From: Prevotella sp. UBA6429
Lineage (GTDB): Bacteria; Bacteroidota; Bacteroidia; Bacteroidales; Bacteroidaceae
Assembly (NCBI GenBank): GCA_002437285.1
Contig: DJOV01000001.1
Span: 1-21,379, forward strand
Direction: 5' to 3'
DNA length: 21,379 bases
Shown here: piece after piece, positions 7,019 through 13,138 of the stretch
Layout of the letters: every line of letters starts with the position of its first letter
How positions within the stretch are numbered: the first letter of the stretch is position 1
The notes under the pieces: generated by a model
Database searches by the model: none
Seen by the model: only the letters and a program-made list of their open reading frames with translations
What the model was told of the DNA's origin: nothing
Translations under genes and position numbers: made by a program

Positions 7019-7834
7019 ATGAATAAATTCTTGTATGCGATAGCCAGCATATTGGCTCTCACCTCTTGTGCCAACACTTTCGACATCAATGGCACGACGA
7101 ACGTTTCAACGCTCGACGGGCAGAAACTGTACTTGAAAGTGTTTAAGGACACAACCCTGAAGAACCTCGACTCATGTGACGTGGTGCATGGGCAGTTCCA
7201 GTTTGAGGGCTCCATCGACTCGGTGAGGGTGGCAACCATCTACCTCAACGAGACCAGCGGCCTGCCTGTGGTGCTCGAGGGAGGAGATATCCAGGTCAAG
7301 ATAGACAACATGCAAGAAAGTGTCACGGGAACGCCACTCAACGATGCGCTCTCGGCTTTCAGGAGCAAGTTCACGCAACTCACCAACCAAAGCATGGAAC
7401 TCGTGCACAAGCACGACCAAGCCATCATGAACGGTAGCGACATGAGCGTTGTCAACGCACGGCTGGCCCGTGAGAACGAGGAGATCAACGCCAAGATGGA
7501 TAAGCTCGTCACCTCTTTTGTGACGGAGAACTTCGACAACGTCCTCGGTCCCTACGTCTTCATCAACACCTGTGTCAACCGTTATGAGGTACCCATGCTC
7601 GATGCTTGGATAGAGGATATCATGAGCAAGGCTACAGACAAGTTCAAGAACGATCCGCAGGTGAAGGAGTATTACAAGGCCGCACAGGAGAACCAGAACA
7701 TCATGAACGGCATGAAGGACATGCCGGCGCAGGCTCCCGCCCAGCAGGTGGCGCCCCCGCAAGACGGCCCCACGCCCAATCAGATGGCAGCCCCGCAGGG
7801 CCAGCCTGGCGAAGCTCCCGCACAGACGGAATAA
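7019..7834 (+). CDS. DUF4369-like lipoprotein with Pro/Gln-rich tail
   Basis: The 271-residue product begins with a lipoprotein signal peptide whose lipobox is LTSC (Cys17), so it should be lipid-anchored in the envelope. The next 100 residues, with the INGTTN, GQKLYLKVFKD and FEGSIDSVRVATIYL patterns, resemble DUF4369, a beta-sandwich often found in front of thioredoxin-like domains in Bacteroidetes. Here no CxxC thioredoxin domain follows; instead there is a helical, charged region (about 110-225). The last 40 residues are low-complexity Pro, Gln and Ala. Cys follows at KNL-DSC near residue 54 and INTC near 183, which could pair, but that is speculation. It has its own promoter. Substrate and partner are unknown. 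Confidence 0.8.
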   Translation: MNKFLYAIASILALTSCANTFDINGTTNVSTLDGQKLYLKVFKDTTLKNLDSCDVVHGQFQFEGSIDSVRVATIYLNETSGLPVVLEGGDIQVKIDNMQESVTGTPLNDALSAFRSKFTQLTNQSMELVHKHDQAIMNGSDMSVVNARLARENEEINAKMDKLVTSFVTENFDNVLGPYVFINTCVNRYEVPMLDAWIEDIMSKATDKFKNDPQVKEYYKAAQENQNIMNGMKDMPAQAPAQQVAPPQDGPTPNQMAAPQGQPGEAPAQTE

Positions 7835-7840
7835 TCATTC

Positions 7841-7885
7841 ATGGCGGTCTTCGCCATCCCCATGCCATGGTGAGCCATGCGTGGG
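7841..7885 (+). promoter_or_regulatory. two adjacent hairpins between the lipoprotein gene and pyrC
   Basis: ATGGCG (7841-7846) pairs with CGCCAT (7852-7857) around a five-base loop. Directly after it, CCCATGC (7859-7865) pairs with GCGTGGG (7879-7885), and ATGG with CCAT inside, giving about 11 bp with one G-U pair, one bulged C and a TGAG loop. No T-run follows, so a classic terminator is unlikely. The hairpins could be RNA-level regulation of pyrC or a weak end of the lipoprotein transcript. No TAnnTTTG box is seen in the gap. Confidence 0.4.
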
Positions 7886-7920
7886 AATGAGTTGGTGAGT
7901 TCCGCATAAACCCATTTCAG

Positions 7921-9312
7921 ATGATGAGAACAATCATTGAGGGAGGACAGGTCGTTAATGAGGGCGAGACCTTTGAAGGATCCGTGATCATTGACGATGA
8001 CCGCATCGCTGAGGTCGTGAAAGGAAAGGAAACACCCCGTGGCATCTTTGACAGACGGTTGGATGCCACGGGGTGCTTTGTGTTGCCCGGAATTATCGAC
8101 AGCCATGTCCACTTTCGTGAGCCTGGACTGACGGCGAAAGCCGACATCGACAGTGAGTCGCGTGCAGCGGCCTATGGAGGGGTCACGTCGTTTTTTGACA
8201 TGCCCAACACCGTGCCGCAGACCACCACGCTCGACGCCTGGCGTGACAAGATGCGCCGCGGACAGGAGGAAAGCCATGTCAACTACGCTTTTTTCTATGG
8301 CGCGACCAATGACAACGCATCCTCTTTCAGCCAGCTCGACAAGACCCGCTTGCCCGGCATCAAACTTTTCATGGGCGCATCCACGGGCAACATGCTCGTG
8401 GATAGGCTCGGTTCGCTCATCGATGTCTTTCGCACCTGCGCCACGCTCGGCCTTCCGCTGATGAGCCACTGTGAGGACTCAACCATCATCGACCAAAACA
8501 TGAAGCGCACGAAGGAAGCCTATGGCGATGACCCTCCCGTCATGTTGCATCCGCTCATCCGCTCCGAGGAGGCTTGCTACGAGAGCTCGGCGCTCGCCGT
8601 CAACCTCGCACGGCAGTTTGGCACACACCTGCACGTGGCCCATGTCACTACAGCCAAAGAACTGCAATTGTTTGAACCTGCCAGTGAGGCAGCCGGTGAT
8701 GCCTTGCCGTCCATCACGGCCGAGGCAGTCATTGCCCATTTGTGGTTCACCAATCTCGACTATCTGGAGAAAGGGGCGCTCATCAAGTGCAATCCCGCCG
8801 TGAAACGGCCCGAGGACCGCGCGGCGCTGAGGAAGGCCCTTGTCGACGGCCACATCACAACCGTCGGCACCGACCACGCGCCCCATCAGTTGAAAGACAA
8901 GCAAGGGGGATGCGCCAAGGCGGCTTCGGGTATGCCCATGTTGCAGTTCTCGCTGGTGTCGATGCTGGCGCTTGTCGACCAGGGGGTCTTGACCATCCAG
9001 CAACTGGTGAGGCTCATGTGCCACAATCCCGCTCGCCTGTTTGGCGTCAGCCAGCGCGGCTTCTTGCGTCCAGGCTACAAGGCCGACATCGTCGTTGTCA
9101 GGCCGGACGACCCGTGGACGGTCACAGAGGATCTCATACAGAGCAAGTGCGGGTGGAGCCCCATGACAGGACAACGCTATGGCTGGCGCGTCGCCAAGAC
9201 CCTCTGCAATGGTCATGTGGTGTTTGACGAGGGCACGTTCGACAACCAATATCATGGCGAGGCTGTCCGCTTCCGGCTCCCCGAGGATGGGGAGAGAAAG
9301 GCCGGCGCATGA
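7921..9312 (+). CDS. pyrC: dihydroorotase, amidohydrolase type
   Basis: This enzyme closes carbamoyl-aspartate to dihydroorotate, the third step of pyrimidine synthesis, in the cytoplasm. The 463-residue length fits the longer dihydroorotase/allantoinase-like form rather than the short E. coli PyrC. Metal-site motifs are in order: DSHVHFREPG (His62, His64; Arg66 binds substrate), IKLFMGAS with Lys148 as the likely carboxylated lysine, SHCED (His183), LHVAHVTT, and GTDHAPH with Asp318 as catalytic base. The product could be read as allantoinase or hydantoinase from family resemblance, but HFREPG and GTDHAPH favour dihydroorotase. Two ATGs (7921, 7924) begin the frame. It overlaps the next gene by 4 bp (ATGA), so the two are co-translated. 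Confidence 0.93.
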   Translation: MMRTIIEGGQVVNEGETFEGSVIIDDDRIAEVVKGKETPRGIFDRRLDATGCFVLPGIIDSHVHFREPGLTAKADIDSESRAAAYGGVTSFFDMPNTVPQTTTLDAWRDKMRRGQEESHVNYAFFYGATNDNASSFSQLDKTRLPGIKLFMGASTGNMLVDRLGSLIDVFRTCATLGLPLMSHCEDSTIIDQNMKRTKEAYGDDPPVMLHPLIRSEEACYESSALAVNLARQFGTHLHVAHVTTAKELQLFEPASEAAGDALPSITAEAVIAHLWFTNLDYLEKGALIKCNPAVKRPEDRAALRKALVDGHITTVGTDHAPHQLKDKQGGCAKAASGMPMLQFSLVSMLALVDQGVLTIQQLVRLMCHNPARLFGVSQRGFLRPGYKADIVVVRPDDPWTVTEDLIQSKCGWSPMTGQRYGWRVAKTLCNGHVVFDEGTFDNQYHGEAVRFRLPEDGERKAGA

Positions 9313-10118
9313 GACTGGAGTATGGTATCGGCGAGGTGCGGCCTTACATCAACTGGATCTACTTCTTCCATGCATGGAGCATGAGCGGCAAGCCCCGCGA
9401 GGAGCAGGCACGGCTGCGCGATGACGCCAACCGTGTGCTCGACCGTTGGGAGGGGCGTTACCACACGCTGGCCGTGTTCGATGTCATGGAGGCCAACAGC
9501 GACGGTGACGACCTGCTGATGGGCGGTGTGCGCATTCCCATGTTGAGGCAGCAACGGCCATCCGCCGCAGGACAGCCCACATTGTGCCTGGCCGACTTTG
9601 TCAGACCATTGTCGTCGGGCGTGGCAGATAGGGTAGGGGCCTTCGCCACCACCGTGGAGCCCAGCATGGAGCACGAGGGACGCGACGATGTCTATCAGCG
9701 CATGCTCACGCAGGTGCTCGCCGACAGGCTTGCTGAGGCCACGGCAGAGCTGATGCACCTGCAGGTGAGGCGACGCTACTGGGGCTATGCACCCGATGAG
9801 AACTTGTCGATGAGCGACTTGCATGCCGAGCGTTACCAGGGCATCCGCCCCGCAGTGGGCTATCCCTCACTGCCAGACACCAGTGTCAACTTCCTGCTCT
9901 CAGACCTTGTCGGCATGAAGCAGATAGGCATACGCCTCACGGAGGCCGGCATGATGCAGCCTCATGCATCGGTGTCGGGATTCATGTTCGCCCATCCGCA
10001 GGCCCGATATTTCAACCTTGGGAAGATAGGGGAAGACCAATTGCGCGACTATGCACGTCGCCGTGGCATCCCTGTCGAACTGATGCGCCGCTTCCTCAGT
10101 GGCAGCCTGCTGAAGTGA
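9309..10118 (+). CDS. free-standing methionine synthase (MetH) AdoMet-binding activation domain
   Basis: All 269 residues align with the C-terminal reactivation domain of cobalamin-dependent methionine synthase, which binds AdoMet and allows re-methylation of oxidised cob(II)alamin. Shared landmarks with E. coli MetH are RPYINWIYFFHAWS at the start, CLADFV, LADRLAEA, YWGYAPDENLS, YQGIRPAVGYP and ASVSGFMFAHPQARY. Counterparts of AdoMet-contacting residues are present: Glu near residue 143 (E1097), Arg180 (R1134) and Tyr234 (Y1189). Asp946 is replaced by Asn15. There is no homocysteine, folate or B12 domain, and the gene has its own start overlapping pyrC by 4 bp, so it is a split module and not a broken metH. 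It presumably acts in trans on a MetH encoded elsewhere. Confidence 0.9.
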   Translation: MRLEYGIGEVRPYINWIYFFHAWSMSGKPREEQARLRDDANRVLDRWEGRYHTLAVFDVMEANSDGDDLLMGGVRIPMLRQQRPSAAGQPTLCLADFVRPLSSGVADRVGAFATTVEPSMEHEGRDDVYQRMLTQVLADRLAEATAELMHLQVRRRYWGYAPDENLSMSDLHAERYQGIRPAVGYPSLPDTSVNFLLSDLVGMKQIGIRLTEAGMMQPHASVSGFMFAHPQARYFNLGKIGEDQLRDYARRRGIPVELMRRFLSGSLLK

Positions 10119-10127
10119 TAACACGTT

Positions 10128-11285
10128 ATGATAGCACGACTCATCATACCCATCATCCTGTCCATTGTGTTGCCCGATCTCTATATCGATTGGCACCATT
10201 GGCGCCACCGCCACGGTTATGGCTGGTGGCAGCGTGCGCTGTGGTGGGCGCCGGGGATGGCGATGCTGGTCTATTCCGTGGCGCTGGCCACCATCCGCAA
10301 TTTTGTGCCCGACGACCTGACATGGGTCAATGTCTACATGATTCTCATGGGACTGATCGTTGTCCCCAAGGCGCTTTTCACGATCTGCTCGGGCTTCGGC
10401 TATCTGTGTTGCCGGCTCTGCGGTGGGCACCGCAACTGGGGAAACATGTTGGCGCTGGTGCTCATCGTGTTCAACTGGTATGTGCTGGTCTATGGTTTCA
10501 CGGTTGGCTTTGGCAAGTTGGAGGTGAGGCATGTCGACCTCTATTTTGACGACCTCCCGCCAGCCTTCGACGGATATCGCATCGTACACTTCACCGATGC
10601 TCATGTGGGCACGTTGGAGACGCGAGACATAGGCTTGTTGCGACGAGACATCGACAGCATCAACGCGCAGCACGCCGATCTCATCGCTTTCACCGGCGAC
10701 TTGCAAAACATACGGCCGCAGGAGATTCAGCGTGCACAAGGACTGTTGTCCACGCTAAGTGCGCGCGATGGTGTCGTCTCTGTGTTGGGTAACCACGACT
10801 ATAGCAAATATGTGCATGAGACACCCCAAAAGGAAGCCGCCAACCGGGCTGAGACCATCGCCCGGGAGCGTCAGTGTGGCTGGCGGTTGTTGCTCAATGA
10901 GCATCTCGCCATCCGGCGCGGGCAAGACACCATCGTGATTGCTGGCGAGCAAAACTTTGGCGACCCGGACAGTGCCAACTTCCGGAAGACCATGCGGGGA
11001 GTGGGCGAGCAAGCCTTCACCATCATGCTGCAACACAACCCTGCGGCGTGGGACAAGACCATCGTGCCGACAGGTCGCGTGGCACTCACGCTCAGCGGAC
11101 ACACGCATGGCGGACAGATGTCGGTCCTCGGCTGGAGACCCACTTGCCTGGCTTATGCCGAGGACTATGGGCACTACACGCAGGGACGCAGCCAGCTCTT
11201 CGTGTCATCGGGTCTGGGAGGACTGGTACCCTTCCGCTTTGGACTGTCACCCGAAATAGTAGTAATAACCTTACATAAAATCTGA
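10128..11285 (+). CDS. membrane-anchored calcineurin-like metallophosphoesterase
   Basis: The 385-residue product has three or four membrane helices in its first 130 residues, then a metallophosphoesterase domain of the YkuE/YaeI type. Its metal-binding motifs are in order: FTDAHVG (Asp157, His159), FTGDLQN, LGNHDYS, and SGHTHGGQM near the C-terminus. Family members hydrolyse phosphoesters with two metal ions; some act on lipid intermediates, but the substrate cannot be read here. It starts 9 nt after the MetH activation gene and ends 4 nt before plsC, so it belongs to the same transcript. Being next to plsC makes a phospholipid or lipid A-related substrate plausible (inference). Confidence 0.9.
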   Translation: MIARLIIPIILSIVLPDLYIDWHHWRHRHGYGWWQRALWWAPGMAMLVYSVALATIRNFVPDDLTWVNVYMILMGLIVVPKALFTICSGFGYLCCRLCGGHRNWGNMLALVLIVFNWYVLVYGFTVGFGKLEVRHVDLYFDDLPPAFDGYRIVHFTDAHVGTLETRDIGLLRRDIDSINAQHADLIAFTGDLQNIRPQEIQRAQGLLSTLSARDGVVSVLGNHDYSKYVHETPQKEAANRAETIARERQCGWRLLLNEHLAIRRGQDTIVIAGEQNFGDPDSANFRKTMRGVGEQAFTIMLQHNPAAWDKTIVPTGRVALTLSGHTHGGQMSVLGWRPTCLAYAEDYGHYTQGRSQLFVSSGLGGLVPFRFGLSPEIVVITLHKI

Positions 11286-11289
11286 AAAA

Positions 11290-12048
11290 ATGAAATTTGT
11301 CTATCGTCTTTATCAGCTTTGTGTCGTGCTGCCCGTCTTCTTGTTGGCGTCAGTCGTGACTGCCCTGACGACAGTCGTCGGATGCCTCCTGGGTAACGGA
11401 CATTTCTGGGGTTATTACCCCGGCAAGTATTGGTCACGCCTGGTGGTGCGCTTGTTGTTCCTGCCTGTCAGGGTCGAGGGACGTGAGAATCTGCGCGAGG
11501 GACAGTCGTATGTCTTTGTGGCCAATCACCAGGGAGCGTTCGACATCTTCTTGATTTACGGATACTTGAACCGCAACTTCAAGTGGATGATGAAACGCTC
11601 GCTGCGCAAAGTGCCTTTCGTGGGCATGGCCTGTGAGTACGCTCACCACATCTTTGTGGATCGCAGTGGCGTGTCGAAAATCAAGGCCACCTATGACGAG
11701 GCGCGCGAGGTGTTGCGCGACGGCATGTCGCTGGTGGTCTTTCCGGAGGGCGCCCGCACGTTCACCGGACACATGGGCAAGTTTCGCCGTGGGGCGTTCA
11801 TGCTCGCCGACGAATTGCAACTGCCCGTCTGTCCGCTGACCATCAACGGCTCTTTCAATGTCATGCCACGCACACGCGACTGGCATTGGGTGACATGGCA
11901 TCCGCTCACGCTCACCATACACAAGCCCATTGAACAGAAAGGCAAGGGACGTGAGTTTGAAAAGGAAATGGAAACGGCGTGCTATAAGGCCATCATGGGT
12001 GGCTTGGTGCCCGAATATCAGGGATATGTGGAAAATACAGACCAGTGA
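11290..12048 (+). CDS. plsC: 1-acyl-sn-glycerol-3-phosphate acyltransferase
   Basis: PlsC adds the second acyl chain to lysophosphatidic acid to make phosphatidic acid at the inner face of the membrane. The 252-residue product has a membrane helix near the N-terminus (about 10-32). The acyltransferase motifs follow: NHQGAFD (His80, Asp85 of the HX4D motif), KWMMKRSLRKVPFVG, and FPEGARTF (151-158), which binds the glycerol phosphate. PLTINGS is the last conserved block. The ATG is 4 nt after the metallophosphoesterase stop. Related acyltransferases for other lipids share this fold, so the acceptor is the least certain part. Confidence 0.92.
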   Translation: MKFVYRLYQLCVVLPVFLLASVVTALTTVVGCLLGNGHFWGYYPGKYWSRLVVRLLFLPVRVEGRENLREGQSYVFVANHQGAFDIFLIYGYLNRNFKWMMKRSLRKVPFVGMACEYAHHIFVDRSGVSKIKATYDEAREVLRDGMSLVVFPEGARTFTGHMGKFRRGAFMLADELQLPVCPLTINGSFNVMPRTRDWHWVTWHPLTLTIHKPIEQKGKGREFEKEMETACYKAIMGGLVPEYQGYVENTDQ

Positions 12049-12109
12049 GAGCAGACTTTCTCCAGTGTCAGAATTTTTTAGAGGGGCACCTTGTTTTTCC
12101 ATGGAAAGA

Positions 12110-12141
12110 TTTGGCGCTTCCTACTTTATTTTATAATTTTG
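12110..12141 (+). promoter_or_regulatory. promoter of the Dpm1-like glycosyltransferase gene
   Basis: TTTG at 12110-12113 is followed after 20 nt by TAATTTTG at 12134-12141, a near-ideal Bacteroidetes promoter. The -7 box ends 55 nt before the start codon, leaving room for a leader hairpin. No terminator with a T-run is seen after plsC, so some read-through from upstream is also possible. Confidence 0.72.
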
Positions 12142-12152
12142 CAAGAAAAGGT

Positions 12153-12170
12153 GTGCCTATTGGCAGGCAC
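12153..12170 (+). promoter_or_regulatory. hairpin in the leader of the glycosyltransferase gene
   Basis: GTGCCT (12153-12158) pairs perfectly with AGGCAC (12165-12170) around the loop ATTGGC. It lies just after the predicted transcription start and 26 nt before the start codon. A 5' stem-loop could stabilise the mRNA or be regulated; the sequence does not show which. Confidence 0.4.
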
Positions 12171-12196
12171 TTTCACTAACAAACCTTCTATTTACT

Positions 12197-12946
12197 ATGC
12201 ATGAAAGTGATTCGATAGTTATCATTCCCACATACAACGAGAAAGAGAACATGGAGAACATCATCCGTGCGGTATTCTCGTTGGATAAGTGCTTCCACAT
12301 TCTCGTCATTGATGACGGCAGTCCCGACGGCACCGCCGACATCGTGAAGCGCCTGATGCGCGACGAGTTTGCCGACCGGTTGTTCCTTGTGGAGCGCTCG
12401 GGCAAACAGGGCCTCGGCACCGCTTACATCGCAGGATTTAAGTGGGCCTTGGCGCGCCAGTATGAGTATGTCTTCGAGATGGACGCTGATTTCAGCCACA
12501 ATCCCCATGACCTGCCCCGTCTCTACGCCGCTTGCCATGACGAGGGAGCTGATGTGGCTGTGGGCTCTCGCTACATCACGGGCGTGAACGTGGTCAACTG
12601 GCCGATGGGGCGTGTGCTGATGAGTTATTTCGCGTCGCAATATGTGCGCTTCGTGACAGGCATAGACGTACACGACACCACCGCCGGTTTCGTCTGTTAT
12701 CGCCGACGTGTGCTTGAGACCATTGAGTTTGACAAGATCCGCTTCAAGGGGTATGCTTTCCAGATTGAGATGAAGTACACCGCCTATCGCATCGGATATA
12801 AGATCAAGGAGGTGTCGGTGGTCTTCGTCAACCGCAAGGAGGGTACCAGCAAGATGAGCGGAGGCATCTTCAGTGAGGCGCTCTTTGGCGTCATGAGGCT
12901 GAGGCTCGACGGTTGGTTCCGCAACTATCCAAAGATAAAGAATTGA
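12197..12946 (+). CDS. GT2 glycosyltransferase, polyprenol-phosphate mannose synthase (Dpm1) type
   Basis: The 249-residue product is a soluble GT2 enzyme of the dolichol/polyprenol-phosphate mannosyltransferase type, which moves a sugar from a nucleotide donor to a polyprenyl phosphate at the cytoplasmic membrane face. Motifs are IIPTYNEKENM (from residue 9), VIDDGSPDGT (Asp39, Asp40) for the nucleotide, EMDADFSHNP (Asp96, Asp98) for the metal, and GSRYITG with DTTAGFVCYRR further on. No C-terminal membrane helices are present, as in short Dpm1-like enzymes. The actual sugar is not certain; mannose is the family default. It has its own promoter. Confidence 0.9.
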   Translation: MHESDSIVIIPTYNEKENMENIIRAVFSLDKCFHILVIDDGSPDGTADIVKRLMRDEFADRLFLVERSGKQGLGTAYIAGFKWALARQYEYVFEMDADFSHNPHDLPRLYAACHDEGADVAVGSRYITGVNVVNWPMGRVLMSYFASQYVRFVTGIDVHDTTAGFVCYRRRVLETIEFDKIRFKGYAFQIEMKYTAYRIGYKIKEVSVVFVNRKEGTSKMSGGIFSEALFGVMRLRLDGWFRNYPKIKN

Positions 12947-12999
12947 GGTGGATTCTATAAATTACCACCATAACGATATAAAAAAAACAGTGGATTGCG

Positions 13000-13118
13000 T
13001 TTTGCCATCTTTTGGTCTCTTTTTGGCCCGTTCCGTCAGCTTGCTCGGTCACATAGCCCGCTATGCTCCCTCACGCGCTAACGAAATGACCTCAAAAAGA
13101 GCATCAAAATCTGACAAA
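13000..13118. repeat. ~119-bp imperfect palindrome, probable dispersed intergenic repeat
   Basis: The centre is a perfect CATAGC-CC-GCTATG hairpin (13052-13065). Outward from it both arms keep matching imperfectly for about 58 nt: the left arm holds TTTTGG, TCTCTTTTTGG and CGTCAGC; the reverse complement of the right arm holds TTTTGATGCTC, TTTTTGAGG and TCGTTAGC. Roughly 60% of positions pair by my alignment, with two single-base gaps. The open frame across it (12948-13130) would encode a peptide with LARSVSLLGHIARYAPSRAN; from memory, similar peptides are annotated many times in Prevotella genomes, which suggests a repeat and not a gene. On the minus strand it starts with a TAGCTTTG box (13122-13115) and ends near eight T's (12987-12980), so a small RNA is possible. 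Confidence 0.6.
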
Positions 13119-13138
13119 GCTAATTTATAGAACCCACC

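Noticed and set aside
12948..13130. 60-codon open frame between the glycosyltransferase and mfd
   Set aside because: It is the translation of the palindromic repeat, not a conserved protein gene.
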